64,000 bases of DNA from Macrocystis pyrifera. Its lineage: Eukaryota; Sar; Phaeophyceae; Laminariales; Laminariaceae. The notes beneath the pieces are model-generated. The model was not told the origin of the DNA, searched no databases, and saw only the letters and a list, made by a program, of their open reading frames with translations. Below are positions 11,199 through 23,217 of this stretch, piece by piece. The translations under genes were made by a program, and so were the position numbers. Position 1 is the stretch's first letter. Every line of letters begins with the position of its first letter. The stretch spans positions 7,573,121 to 7,637,120 of the forward strand of contig JASSKH010000029.1 in NCBI GenBank assembly GCA_031763025.1, read 5' to 3'.

Positions 11199-11238
11199 CG
11201 CAGCAGTTGGCGGTACGAGTAGCAAAGAACAGTCCAAC

Positions 11239-12960
11239 CTATTTGTCGGCCTGGTACCTTGCTACCCTATCTGCGGTCTCTCTGCTACTCTCTTCTACCG
11301 CGGTTTCCCTTCTACTCCTCCTGTTCCCCCCCCTGCCCCCATACACTTGTACGGTGTTCCTTCTACCCCTCCTGCTGTTACCCCTCCCCCCATTCCCTCT
11401 AACACTACCCGCAGCGGATGCACGGCGCTGTCTACTCAGCTTTGCCTCAGCCTCGTGCCACCTGCCCATGAACTGTTCAGCTGCTTCGAGGATTCCCCGG
11501 TACCACTTTCCCGTCTGTTTTGCTGCAGTGGGCCATAGTGCGGTCCCAACTCCAAAGACTAAGGGGGAGTCTTCCGTTGATCCCTCGGTGGCTTTGAACA
11601 CTCTAAGGTCCTCAGCAATGGCCCTAGGCCAAGTCTTGGGCTGCCCGCCTGGTTTCGGGCTCCCCCCAACAGCGATCGTCCCGAACATCAACCGACTGGG
11701 CAATCGCCCCTCGTGTTGCCGCACCAGAGCCCCCGCAAAGAAGAGTCGCCGTTTACGGATGGTCGTTTCGATACTTTCGCATCGTGTTATCCTGAGTGCC
11801 TTCGCATACGAGAGGGTGGTGTGGTCGGTGCGTAGTCGGCGCTGGAAGCCAATGACTCGCAGAAGGACTTCGTGGTGGGCTGATCGAAGCTTGGCGAAGT
11901 GGTCCGCATTGAGGGTCCACGTCACGCAACCGTACAGCGAGATCTCGATCACCTCGGCCTTCAGCATCCGGACTTTCAGACTAAGCGGTGCGTTCGTCCT
12001 ATCGTGCAGTTCCGGACCATACCGTTTGAGGCATGCCCGCATCAGACGGATTCGTCGCTCGATTTCGAAGGAGAGGTCAGCGTTCTCGTGGATAATGCCT
12101 CCTCCTAGGTATAAAAACTGGGTCGTCTGTTTATACTTTTGGCCTGCAGCTTCGATCGCGAGCGGTGAGGTGGTATACGTCTGATCCGGTGTTCGTAGGA
12201 GCATCGTCTCTGTCTTCTTCTCGGATACCGTGAGACCTACTGCTTCGAAGACAGTCACGATGGCTGTCATCATTCTTGCAAGGCCTTCCGCCGACTTCGA
12301 GACTATTATTCCCGCGTCGTCTGCATACAACATGCCCCACACAGCCCTTTGCACGCATGCCAACGGTTCCTCTTTTCCGACAACCCTGTCCTCTTCGAGA
12401 TGAACCAAATCCCTTACGATGCATTCGTCTTTGCTGAGGCGTACCAGCACGATGTGTATCGCAGCGGCGAAGAACACGTTGAACAGTAACGGCGATAGTA
12501 CGCAGCCTGGCCGCAGCCCCTGGGTTACATTGAACCAGTCCGAGTGTTCACCGTCATCCGCACGCACGCGAGCCCGCATGCCTTCGTGAAAATTGCGAAT
12601 GATTGTGAGCATCTTGGTTGGTACACCAAGGCGTGTGAGTACCTCCCACAACAGTTCTCGGTCGACAGAGTCGTACGCTTTCTGCAGGTCGATGAAGCAT
12701 CATGTACAGGGGGATTTTCTTCTGCCGTCCGAGCTCCTGCAGCCGGCGCACGACAAACAGCATATCGACTGTTGACCGTGCGGGGCGGAAGCCGCACTGT
12801 TCTTCAGGGAGTATATGCTCGGTCTCGCAGTAGTAGCTGCTTAGACGGGACGCAACGATTTTCAGCAACACCTTGCCTGCGTGAGCAACAAGCGAAATCC
12901 CTCTGTAGTTGTTGCAATCAGTTATATCCTTCTTTTTGTGAAGGGTTTTTATGATCGCAT
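11239..12960 (-). pseudogene. LINE reverse transcriptase, core and C-terminal part
   Basis: Copies element RNA into the genome in an intact element. Visible in order: finger motif [14 protein letters not shown] motif A as [12 protein letters not shown] (in the frame after the shift); [14 protein letters not shown]; and catalytic Y-A-D-D-A near 12325. A long open C-terminal region then ends in an Arg/Gly-rich tail at 11239. A one-base frameshift lies near 12700, between I-P-L-Y-M and F-I-D-L, and separates the finger from the palm. The 470-codon frame from 12651 to 11239 is itself intact. The nonsense codon at 12965 separates this part from the N-terminal part. Confidence 0.85.
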
Positions 12961-12962
12961 CT

Positions 12963-13735
12963 TTCTATTGCTGGGCGACTTCTCCCGTTACCCAAACGTT
13001 AACAAGGATACTGTGAAAATACTGCACGAAAGCGGGGAGGTCAAGTTTCAGTACTTCGACCGGGAGACCATCTGGTCCAACGGCTTTCCAGTTTGACATA
13101 CCCTTCACTGCTTCCATCATCTCGTCAATGGATGGTTCATTTCCAAGGGATAGTTTCAGCGGTCGTGGTGGCACTAGGTCGATGATCGTGGGGTCAAGTT
13201 TCAGCGATTTCGTGTTCAATAGTTTGTGGTAGTGCCCCGCCCATCTTTCACGAATTCGCGCTTGATCCCGCAACAGCGTGCCATCCTCGTCCATGATAAA
13301 CTGTTCACTCCTCGCTTTCGTACCTTGCAACCCTACCGTACTCTTCAGGTGCTTGTAGAACCCTCGTTGATCGGAACTCGCGAGGAATTTCTCGGTTTCA
13401 GCGAGGTACTCTTCAAAATACGCATTGACTCCTGCTGCGATCACTTCCTGCAGATTCGCACAGGCGGATCTCAACGTCTTCCACGCTGTACTATCTCGGG
13501 GGTAGACACGCAACAGCTGTCTCGCATCCTCCCTCGCTGTCCATGCTACTTCGAAAGCGGCCAACGTTTCGGGGGTCTCACACCAACCGTTTCGGTGGTG
13601 GCGACGTGATGGAGGTGGCACCTCTTTCTCAACAGCATTCATGACAGTTGTGGTGAAAAACTCAACCATGCCAGACGTGTTACGAGGCTGGGCAGGTTGG
13701 TTAAGAGCGGAAACGACCCTCTCGACTATTCGGTG
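12963..13735 (-). pseudogene. LINE reverse transcriptase, N-terminal part
   Basis: Continuous frame upstream of the RT core, ending in W-V-T-G-E-V-A-Q-Q and a TAG where the RT family normally continues. After the stop the same frame resumes [12 protein letters not shown] and then N-Y-R-G-I-S-L, RT motifs just before the finger, so this is a nonsense mutation rather than a real terminus. It contains the pre-RT helix and the P-D-G-L-P-V-E-V-L-K motif. No endonuclease domain remains. Confidence 0.8.
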
Positions 13736-15630
13736 TCGACGCTCTCCATCATATACATGACAATGTGTATGTACCTTAATTTGGTTCTTTTTCCAAGTGT
13801 ATACTTCCATAATGGGACTGCAGTCCTAAAATAGGGGTAAAAAAAAAACCCAACCAGACTTCCCAAGTTTAGAATATGTATGTGCCGTGTCTCGATCAAA
13901 GCCGTAGCTCCCGTTGCAACCTCAGAACCGGCTGCCGCTGCTGCTGCTGCTGCTGCTGTTGCTGCCCCCACGGGCACGTGGGCATGCATGTTGACCCGAC
14001 ATTGCCCCCGAGAGGGGTAGGTGCGGTGGAGATAGCCACCCTGGAGAGCAAACTCCTCCGGGTAGTGGACCAAGTGTGGGACTCGCGCCAGCTCACCTCC
14101 TAAATATAGGTTAGTTGCGTTTTTTGTCGATACATATGGTAAAAAAGCTCGCGCCGACGCTCGACCCGGTTAGCGCCGAGGCTCCAATGCTACCGAGGAT
14201 GGATATATATATGTAGTAACGAAGAACGGCAGAAGACGTTGTTGTTGTTGTTGTTGTTGTGCCGTTGATCGAGTTAGTGTAATCGAAACCTGATCAGAAC
14301 AAATATATATTACCTTGGAACCGGTAATAATACACAACAACACCAGTTTCAAGCGTGACGAAAAAAAAACAAAGAAGAACACAAAAAAAACCGCGTTGGC
14401 TTTTGATAGATTGGAAAACCCATCAAGTTAATTATGACGGTGGTTATTGCTCCCTGGGTCACCCCCCATGGTTGGTACAGCGAGCAGTCACTATCCACCA
14501 AAACAGTGGGCACGCCGCGCTCCGCGCACCCCGCACCTAGGTGGGGGTTGATCCGATAGACTCCCCCCCCCCACCCGCCCACTTCCTCCCAACCGAGACT
14601 CGCTTGTTTACACCTTGCTACCTATTCAACTATGTTAAATCTCAAATCAAACCAATCAATCAGAGAGAAAAGATGCTTGGAACAACAAAAAGATAGATCT
14701 ATCTATATAGCTATGTATACGGCAGGAAGCAGAGAAGAAGGATAACTCTCCGAGTAACTAACCAACCAACTGTCCCGCCAAATAACGAACGCGCCGCAAT
14801 CAAATAATCAAACTTGGGGCTGCGGGGAGCAGCAAAAAAAAACAGCGAACAGCAGAGACAGAGAGGCGAACAAAGACGAAAGCACGCTATTGTTCCCTCG
14901 TGGAGGCTCGACCGGTGCATACATTCCCGCGCTAATTCCAAGCACTTTGTCCCCCCCAAAAAAACTGGGCGAAGCAGCAGTAGCAGAAGAAAGGAGGTTC
15001 TGTAACATGATAAGAGTGCTCTAAAGACTCGTTTATCATTCTGTAATGAATGGCATACATATCTGATCTGCATATACACCAAACATCAAACGTCGCGCAC
15101 GTTACCAACCCATCTCTCGTCTCTCTCTTGCAGTCCACTTTCTCCACCCAGCAAGCAAGCCAGCCAGCCAGTCAGCCAGCAAGCAAGCAACAAGCGGAGC
15201 TAAACAACTCACCCCCCCCCCCCCGGCGCCACCACTTCCCCTACCTATGGAGCTCTTCCTATGTAATTTACTACTCTCACACCCACCTATCCCTTCCGTC
15301 CCCCACCCTCATTCCCCCCTCTTTCACTTTTCATGTATCCTTCTCACCTGGGACAACAAAAGGCTAAAAGGCTGCGAGTATAGTTGAGCCGTCACACAAA
15401 AAAAAAAAATCACAAAAAATAACACGGGAGATCGATCGATCCATCCATCCATCCATCCATCTCACGGCGTGGAAGAAGCTCTCGCGTTATCTTAAGGGCG
15501 TACCTTGACTCCTTTTAGAACTTGCAAACAAACAAACAAAAAAACGCACGAATTTCAAAGAAGTTTTGTCCCCAAGCAAGAGGGTGCATCAGTTCTTCTA
15601 AAATACAAGGGTTATGGAAATGAGGGGGGG
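13736..15630. other. Repeat-rich intergenic DNA
   Basis: Holds CTG/CAG microsatellites (13930-13970; GTT repeats at 14237-14260), CAGC/CATC short repeats (15150-15185, 15440-15460) and short homopolymers. Open frames here are low-complexity or short. No gene recognised. Confidence 0.5.
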
Positions 15631-15633
15631 GGA

Positions 15634-15635
<2 letters not shown>

Positions 15636-15671
<36 letters not shown>
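15636..15671. repeat. Poly-G run, 36 bases
   Basis: Uninterrupted G tract immediately after another G-rich stretch. Confidence 0.9.
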
Positions 15672-15672
<1 letters not shown>

Positions 15673-15916
15673 AAAAATAAAGCCAAATCAATAGTCAAGG
15701 TTTTGGCGCCGCCAACTGCATTATATATACTGCGGCACGCCCAAACCTTAACTCCCCGAAAGAAACGCTAACACACAAAAAAAAAACTGCATGAAACATG
15801 TTTTATCCCCGCCCTCCCCCCCCCCTGTCCTCCCCAGGTGCGCGCGCCCTCAGATATGTCAACTCTCGAAACATATTTTTTCCGGAAGAAGGAAAGCCAG
15901 GGGACGTTTGGTCCGC

Positions 15917-15917
<1 letters not shown>

Positions 15918-15946
<29 letters not shown>
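15918..15946. repeat. Poly-C run, 29 bases
   Basis: Uninterrupted C tract. The length in an assembly is uncertain. Confidence 0.9.
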
Positions 15947-15947
<1 letters not shown>

Positions 15948-16255
15948 ACGGTCTACAAGGTACATTGTTCCCCCAAACGTTTTCGCCACGTCAGTACCAC
16001 GAGGTACTGCTAACTCACTACTACTTTGTGTGAGTGCCATACGCGAAACATACACACGAGACAGCACCAGAAAAACAAAACAGCGGTAGTTTCGAAATGG
16101 GAGCATCTCACGGTCGGGTTTTCCGTCCCCCCCGTTCGCTTAAAGAACTGAGAACAACCGCACACCCACCCAGCGAAACAAACCAATGAAAAATAAATCG
16201 AGCTAGAGCATACCAAAAAGGTTCCAATCTCTTGAGAGTGTTCGCCGTTTGTCAA

Positions 16256-16258
<3 letters not shown>

Positions 16259-16334
<76 letters not shown>
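16259..16334. repeat. Poly-C run, 76 bases
   Basis: The longest homopolymer in the window, entirely C, about 280 bp downstream of the stop of the Gln-rich gene (minus strand). It would read as poly-G on that gene's strand if transcription reads through. Confidence 0.92.
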
Positions 16335-16611
16335 TTCCCCTCCATCCCCTGCCCCACACGCCTCTTCCCGTGGGTTTTCCACGAGAAAAAAGCGTGCGCG
16401 CCCCGCGCCCCGCGCGTGGCGCGCGCGGGGGTGGAGGGGGGGCTGAGCATGTTGGGGATAAAGAGAAAACTTTTATAGTAATATTTAAAAGGTGTATTCA
16501 CAAGAAAGTTCAGCCAGGCGTACGTATTCAGTTCCAGCCCCTACAACAGAAGAAACCGCTAACATCTACATTGCAACTACATTATTTGCAATGAAAATCT
16601 CTCGTCTCGTG

Positions 16612-17365
16612 TCATGAAGCCGCCAGCAAAACACCAGACTTGTTACTCTCGAGGATCGGCAGGACCTCCTCCTCCCGGAACCCGTCGGTCCTCTCCTCGA
16701 AGGAGTTACGGGCGGACCGCTCGTCCCCCCCGCCGTAGTCGCCATCCGACACGGAGGCCTCGTTGCTCTCCTCGGTCGACCCCCCCCCGTCCTTCCCCGA
16801 GCTCCCCCAGCTCCTCGCGTCCTCATCGTACGCCCCTTCTTCCGAGTTACCCCCCTCCGATAAGCTACCTTCGCCGCAGTTGCTGCTGCCTCTCTCCGCC
16901 CTCTCTCCGTCTCCATCCCCGCCCACCGATACGCCTTCTCCTTCACGCCTCTTTCCTCCGCACTTTGGGACCAGCGGCAGTGGCAGCGGCGGCGATGCGG
17001 TCGACGAAAGTTCAACCAACCCCGTCTGCTCGCGCGGGCGCTTCCTAGACTCGGCGCGTCTCTGAAACATAGATTCCCCCGGCTTGAGGGGGGAGGAGGT
17101 AGACAGTGGCCGCGGTGGTGGCGCGACGGCGTCTCGCGCGCCACCGCTACAGCTCTCCCCGCTGCTCCGACTACCACCACCACCACCACCACTACCACCG
17201 CTAGAACCACCACTACCACCACCCACTAACGCTACCACCACCGCCCCTGCTGCAAATCGCCGCCGGACGGTCTAATGTCGCGAGCTCGCCGCCGACGCGG
17301 CGCTGTTTCTTGGGCAACGGGGAATTTTTGCTCCTGTTGTGCGTTCCCCCCTCCCCGCTACCGCC

Positions 17366-17401
<36 letters not shown>

Positions 17402-17860
17402 GCCGCCGCCGCTGGTGGCGCCCTCACAGCTACCGCTGCTGCTGCTGCTACGGCTGGACGCTGAAGCCAGGGCCGCGGCAAGGCTAGCTTCTCTCTGCAT
17501 CCTCGCGGCGTGCTTGTGGCGGATGCGAGGGAACGCGTGAGAGCTAGCGGATGTCGGCCTTTGCTGCAGCTGCTGCTGCTGCTGCTGCTGCTGCTGAGGT
17601 TTATCCGTTTCCGGGGCACTGCTCTCAGCACACCTCTTCTTCTTATTATTCTTCTGTTGCTGCTGGGCGAGAGGAAGAGGCTTCTCCTGCAGATTCTTCT
17701 GGAGGAGTTGCGCCTGGTCGAGTTGGTGCTGTTTTGTGAGAGACTCGATGAAGCTCATCAGGAGGCCCCCGGCACCGTCGACGTCCATGCGTTGTTGAGC
17801 AGAGGAAGAGCGCGCTTGAGAGTCGTTGCTCGCCTCCGATGAGATGGTCTTGGAGGGCTC
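16612..17860 (-). CDS. Gln/Ser/Gly-rich protein, last exon
   Basis: Function unknown, probably nuclear. A pyrimidine tract ending 'ttcacag' at 17861 is a clear 3' splice site. The exon opens E-P-S-K-T-I-S-S-E in phase 0, matching the donor at 18473. In order it has a hydrophobic helix-like segment G-L-L-M-S-F-I-E-S-L, a Q/N stretch, poly-Q, an Arg/His patch, Ser/Gly runs and a basic P-L-P-K-K-Q-R-R that could be a nuclear signal. At 17222-17224 the frame shifts by one base inside GGT repeats. The new frame is an acidic Ser/Glu/Asp-rich tail ending at a TGA (16612-16614), while the old frame stops at 17213. The composition of the tail argues that it is genuinely coding and that the shift is a one-base indel. 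Confidence 0.65.
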
Positions 17861-18402
17861 CTGTGAAAAAAAAAACGGTCGAGGGGGGACAGGTGACATA
17901 CATACATGTTAGGGCCAAAAAAAGGTGCCCGACGAAATACGCCCGCTCTTAAGTCGCACGCAGCCCAAAATTGCGAATAAAAACGTAGACGCCGGGGAGG
18001 GAGGGGTCATCACGCCATCACCAGTAAGATCAGGTACCAACTCCATGAAGGAAAAAATAAAATTAATGATGATATCATACGACTACAAGCAGTATCGATA
18101 ATACATCCAAAAAAAAAAATCGGATAAAACTTTCACACCCGGTGCAAAAGGTCGGAAAAAGTAAGAAAATACCGACGGTGAATATTAACATTTCACGAAA
18201 TATATATATATATATATATCTACATATATCACGACTCAGGACTAGACCCTCAAAAGGGTATGCAAAAAACACACACACACACACACAAGTAAAGGCAAAA
18301 CCAGGCGAAAAAAAAGTTTGGCATTTTCACCACCGCCCTCTCCCAGGCCATCAGAAAAAAACACGGTGAAGACAGAGAAAGGTCCATGGTCGGGAAGAAA
18401 AG

Positions 18403-18436
<34 letters not shown>

Positions 18437-18473
18437 CTATGCATGAAAATAAAACGCCTTACTGTATTCGCAC
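17861..18473 (-). other. Intron of the Gln-rich gene (613 bp)
   Basis: Donor GAG|GTGCGA at 18474/18473 and acceptor 'ttttcacag' at 17862-17861, phase 0 on both sides. The intron contains a 33-base C run (18403-18435), TA and CA microsatellites (18200-18290), and no other feature. Confidence 0.75.
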
Positions 18474-20046
18474 CTCGCCGCTGCTCTCACTCCCTGAGGT
18501 CGATCCCAAGGACACCGTCCTTCTGCCGCCGGCATCCTCCCCCTTCCCTTCTCCGTCTTTGTGGCGCCGCTGCTCATCGGAGCCAGATCCGTGCCTCGAC
18601 CCCCCAGCGCTGCTGCTGCTGCCACCGGAGCCTCCATCCGCGGTAGTGCTGCCTAAACTCGCGGAGCTGCTGCTCATCCTCGCGGCCCTGCTAAGCGTGG
18701 CGCAACCACCGCCATCGATACCGTCGCTGCGCGGAGGCAGCGGCAGCGACGAGGTGCTGCCAGCACGGCTGCTCCCACCGCCACCGCCACCATCGATGTT
18801 GTGGTCGTTGTCGTGGCTGCTGTTGCCGCGGTGGTGGTGGTGGTGGTGGTGGTGGTGGCGATGATGCCCTCGACGGCCGTTCTTCCCTCGTCCAGAGCCG
18901 CCTTTCTTCGAGTACATCTGCTGGAGCTCGCGGGGGGAGGCCATCGTGGAGGGCAGGGTGTCTCCCTCGGCGCTGCCTACAGCTGCGGCATCGGCCGAGG
19001 AGGCACCACCACCGCCGCCCTCGCCGTTGGCGCCCAGTGACATCTGAAGCTCCGAGCCGGAGATCGGAGAGTGGTGTCGTGGTTGCAGAAGCATCGACGC
19101 CGGCGGACTCGGCGTGACGCTACAGTTCTCACACTGCGCGGTAGGGGACGCTGACGAAGACCGCACTTCTGGGGTGGGCGAGGAGGCTGCCTGGCTGCTG
19201 CTAACTCCGCCGCCGCTGCTGCTAACGCCGCTGCCGCTGCTGCTAACGCCGGCGCTGCCGGCGCTGCCGCTGCTGCTCCCGGACCCCGATCGGCCCGCTC
19301 TCGGTTTGCTTGTCGCGATCGATGTCGACACCGACGATGGTGTCACAGCAGTTAGCCCTACCTGCGACGCAGCAAACTGCTGCTGCAGCAGCAGCTGCTG
19401 CTGAGGCCACGACGGCGGGGTCCCCCCACCGCCTCCCATGACCACCGCCCCCGCCCCCCCGCCCCCGCCTCCTCCAGTGAACCGCTGCTGCTGGTGCACC
19501 CACTGCTGCTGGAAAGGGTGCGCCAGCTGCAACTGAGGAAACCCCGCCACCTGTGGCGCGGGCGTCTGGTGGAACCCGTGAGGCGCCGTTGTACCGTACT
19601 CTAAGTATCCCCCCGCCCCCGCCCCGCTCCTCTGCTCGCCCGCTGGGTGTGTTTGGTACGGCCAGTACGGGTTGTGCATCCGCCCAGATGTTGTCTGCAA
19701 GTACGCCTGAGCGTGAATCCCTCCAGGCGCTGCACCTGCTGCTGCCGCCGCAGCAGCAGCAGCGCCACCCCCTCCCCCGCTCTGCTGCTCGCCGCCGGGG
19801 ACAACCACCATAGCAGACTGCTGGGAGGCCGCCATGCCGAGGGTGGAGGGCACCGAGCACCCGCCGCTCCCGGCTCTAATGTCGGTCGCTGCCGCCGCCG
19901 CCGCGACTGACGATGCCGCTGACGCCACGATCGCACCGAGGCCACCCGCTGCCGCCGCTGCCGCCGCAGCTCCCGTCGTATTCGAGTGGAACGAATTAGG
20001 GGCCGCCCCCCCGCCCCCGGCCGACACAACCGAAAAGTGCTGCTGC

Positions 20047-20078
<32 letters not shown>

Positions 20079-20405
20079 AGACCTCGAGTAGGCCGCGGCC
20101 TGCTGCAGCTGGTGCGACTGCAGCACAGCTGCCGTGAGCTGGTGCTGTCCGTGGTGAGGCGAAGACCCGGTCGGGGACTGAACCGTGGGAGGAGAAGAAT
20201 GCCCCCCAGAAACGGCAACCGCCGTGGGCATCGTGAAAGCGTGAAGACCCGGACCCGCCGGTCCCCCCCCCCCCGTGACGCCTTCGCCGAAAGCGCCGGA
20301 AGCAGCGCCGAAACCACCGGAGCCCTACCGCCAAAGACTCCACCGTGAGAGCTCGGCATGTGGTACCCTGTCGGTACTGCGTACCCATGTGGTAGTGGAT
20401 TCCAA

Positions 20406-20443
<38 letters not shown>

Positions 20444-20628
20444 TGCTGCTGCTGCGCGACGCCTGCGTTCGGCGGGATCGAGCCCGGCCCCGAGGCCGCC
20501 CCCCCCTGCTGCGCGAACGACGACGAGGTGGAAGTGGACGAGGCCGCGCTGCTTCCGACGGAGGGGGTAGCGCTAATTTTCGTCCCTCTTGGGTCCAGGT
20601 TGGCTTGTCGGTTACTTAGCAGACGCGC
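18474..20628 (-). CDS. Gln/Gly/Ala/His-rich protein, large internal exon
   Basis: A long exon of low-complexity protein of unknown function. A possible 3' splice site 'ccccatcgcag' at 20629 gives a phase-0 start A-R-L-L-S-N-R-Q-A-N-L. The sequence then has an S/T-rich stretch, poly-Q, poly-A, W-N-P-L-P-H-G-Y and a long Q/H/P-rich segment with aromatic islands (N-P-Y-W-P-Y, Q-Q-Q-W-V-H). A Ser/Gly region follows, with a run of nine His near 18850 (H-H-R-H-H-H), and the exon ends at a good donor at 18473. The frame is continuous from 20231 to 18474. Upstream, coherent peptide continues only if one base is allowed for within the GCC repeat (20406-20455) and again near 20325. Such proteins are often transcription or RNA-binding co-factors, but nothing diagnostic is visible. 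Confidence 0.65.
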
Positions 20629-20687
20629 CTGCGATGGGGGAGCGTGCGCGTATCGTGGGCGACAGATTGGCGGCGGCGGATCAGGAT

Positions 20688-20689
<2 letters not shown>

Positions 20690-20723
<34 letters not shown>
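20690..20723. repeat. Poly-G run, 34 bases
   Basis: Lies about 60 bp upstream of the proposed exon start of the Gln-rich gene, reading as poly-C on the gene strand and so possibly adding to the pyrimidine tract. Confidence 0.85.
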
Positions 20724-20724
<1 letters not shown>

Positions 20725-20734
20725 AGGGGGTTAG

Positions 20735-21825
20735 CTGAGCGTCAAGGAATGGGTTGTTCGCATGGTCGAAAGGCGGTCAAAAGCTAACTTTTGCTCATGT
20801 ACGCCATGCCATGCCATAAAAACCGCGAATGTCGTAACGTATAGCAGCCCCGCTCGCGAAGGAGCCGCGGGCACGGTTGGTTTGAAAGCTCTGCGTTCGT
20901 TCATTCGTTCGTTCTGTACGTGCTGACTGCTGTGCTCGGAAATGCCTTTGCCATATATTAAAAGTTATGCTTGTGAAATTTTCGTACTTTTCGAACTTAT
21001 CTCTTCGTACGAGCACTTTTCGGCTAAACGCCTAGTAGTCGACACGGGGAGCGAGCCCCGCCGGACACATTGGTCGAGGTCCGGGCGCGATCCGTGCACT
21101 CTGGAGCGCGTGGAGGGGGCTCGAAGTTTTTCTTCCGGCGGGAGTGGATAAGACGATTTCCCTGGTTCTAATACGAGAGGCCTTATTTTGTACTGGTACG
21201 AACGTACCGGTGAAATGTCGTCATCCTTTTGCCCTTTCATGATTGATTGTCGTACGTACGTACCGGTATCATTTTGTTTGGGTCTGAACACAGAGTACAG
21301 CATAAGACAACACAATAAAGCAGCAGAGCAAAGAGTGTGCTTACTTACCCCCAGCGGCCTACAACGCTACCACCTTGCCGTCCAACAGCAGCAACAGCAG
21401 CAGCAGCAGCAGCGGGCAGCCCCGTGGGCGTGTGGCAGCAGATCCACATGCACGTTGGTCTCCGCTGTACTACTCCTGAGTCTGTCTGTTATTAATAATA
21501 GTTGGGTTTTATCTGTGAGCCTGAGATTTATCACCTCGCGAACAACACACCACATCTCGCTCTCTGTGACGTGTTGTTATGATGGTAAAACATCTTGATA
21601 CTGCAACAGTTGTAAACAGCAGTGAGACTGCGGCAACAGACATCAAAGCCAGCAGTGCAGAAAGCGTGCTAACCCCCAGCTGACTACAGCATCAACAGGA
21701 GGCAGCACCATGCACGGTGGTAGACCCGCGCTGTACGGTGGACGGTTGCCCTACACCGGAGCCTTATCTATGCGGAGTAATCAAATGACGCCAATGCTCT
21801 GCTGCTGCTTGCTGTGCACGACAAA
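20735..21825. other. Putative intron or spacer, no exon recognised
   Basis: Contains a CAG microsatellite (21385-21415). If the exon at 25184-25480 belongs to the Gln-rich gene, this is part of a 4.6 kb intron. Confidence 0.4.
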
Positions 21826-21827
21826 GT

Positions 21828-21983
21828 TGTCAGGGGACGGAATTTTCACCTTTTGACAGGCAGCAACTTCGCCTCGACATGCCTTGACCGGCAACAAACT
21901 AATAGGTTTTAGTGTGGAACACTCGGCCCTACATCCTTGACAGCGCACGTTTCGCCTTGCTTGACAAACATGCCTACTGACAT
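21828..21983. mobile_element. MITE family 2, copy 1
   Basis: About 156 bp with inverted ends (TGTCAGGGGAC / CTACTGACA, decayed) and internal words shared with the other copies: 'ttttcacctnttgacag', 'gcctcgacatgccttgac', 'aggttttagtgtggaac', 'cgccttgcttgac'. Confidence 0.8.
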
Positions 21984-22224
21984 ATTTGGTGTATAATAAC
22001 GGTACAAATTGATTTCTACTGCTGCTGAGCTCTTTTTCTGGTTTTACTGCTGCAGACGTATAATATAACAGATTGTGTGTTGAGTGTTTCTACGCAGGCC
22101 ACGGAGTTTGGGCGCGCTTCCGTGTGGCGTGCGTTCATACCTCAACCTCTCACGCTATGAAATATTAATATGTAATAGTCGCTCCCAATAATTTTGGGGA
22201 GTAAAAACTTAACTATGTTCGAGA

Positions 22225-22800
22225 AAATACCGTAGGGACTTCGTGCACTCGCAGCATTTCGGGTTTTTACTGCAGATATTGCGAGTACTCGCAGTATTTC
22301 GAGGTTCTGTGCTACTGTACTGACTGTATTGCGGATACTACGGATACTTTCGGGCTCGCACTACACTAATACTGTAATTCGGGATTCGCTACTGCTGCCT
22401 CCCTATTGTGCTTCAAGTATCTCGGGGTTCTGTACTGCGGGTACTGCAAGTACTATTACGAATAAGAGTATATTGTCCGTTTGTCGTGTCCGTACTGAGA
22501 GTACTCGCAGTACCGAAATACTCTCAATATGTCCAGAGTTTCGGGAGTATGTACTGCGAGTACTTTCAGTATCTCGAGGTTCCGTACTGCGGATAATGCC
22601 TGTACTCCAAGTATTTCGTGTTTCGATACTATGGGTACATACATATTTGCCTGTGCTCTCGAGGTTCCGTACTGCTCATACTCTCAGTATACTCTCAGTA
22701 TCTAGGCCTTCTCGAAACTCGCAATATTTGGGCCGCCAGTGCTCCAATACTCTCATTATTCGGACTACGAATTGTGTTCGAGCATCTATCTGTGAAACCT
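22225..22800. repeat. Irregular GTACTCGCAGTA minisatellite
   Basis: About 570 bp built of shuffled copies of 'gagtactcgcagtatttcg' and 'ggttctgtactgcgg', in variable order and spacing. No coding meaning seen. Confidence 0.75.
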
Positions 22801-22947
22801 TTATTTCACCCTGAGCGCCAAGAACAGCAGTAGTAGTATTAATAGTACTACAGCAGAACGTGACGAGTAGTCTGTCCTAAAAAATACCTGGTATGTGGAT
22901 GCAGTTTTATTATTATTTGCATGACTTTTTATTTCTTTTACCTGGTA

Positions 22948-23217
22948 TTTTTTTTAATCATCACTTTTACTCCCCAATTGACTCTTACTAATAGGAGGTT
23001 TTACCCTCAGCGATCTTCTGGACAAGCCGTGGTCACAGGTGTCGTCCCTTCCCCCCGGTACGTGCCTTCATTTCATCGCGCAAAGGGTTCAGCATCCCCA
23101 CTGCTCGTCGATTTTTATCGAATGTAGCTAACTTACGCTCTCGCGCTTTCCGTACGAGCATGCACTCGGTGAGACTCGAACCCACGAACTTGATCTTCAT
23201 AGGCACGCGGACCACCA
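22948..23217 (-). mobile_element. tRNA-derived SINE, copy 1 (5'-truncated)
   Basis: Minus-orientation copy with a short T stretch (A tail on its own strand) at 22948-22955. It is homologous through 'ggttttaccctcagcgatct' and 'gacaagccgtggtcacag' to the B-box-like 'gagactcgaaccc' near 23175. It stops before the A box. Confidence 0.82.

Larger units (their letters stand above)
11199..13735 (-). mobile_element. 5'-truncated non-LTR (LINE-type) retrotransposon
   Basis: About 2.5 kb carrying one reverse-transcriptase protein broken by one stop and one frameshift. The N-terminal endonuclease is missing, as expected of 5' truncation during target-primed reverse transcription; similarity ends near 13735. 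The 3' end is near 11200. The RT layout resembles apurinic-endonuclease LINEs of the RTE/Jockey breadth, but the clade cannot be fixed without an alignment. Confidence 0.85.

Noticed and set aside
16010-16594. Poly-proline and poly-glycine open frames across the 76-base C run
   Set aside because: Any frame stays open through a C homopolymer; the flanks have no protein-like content.
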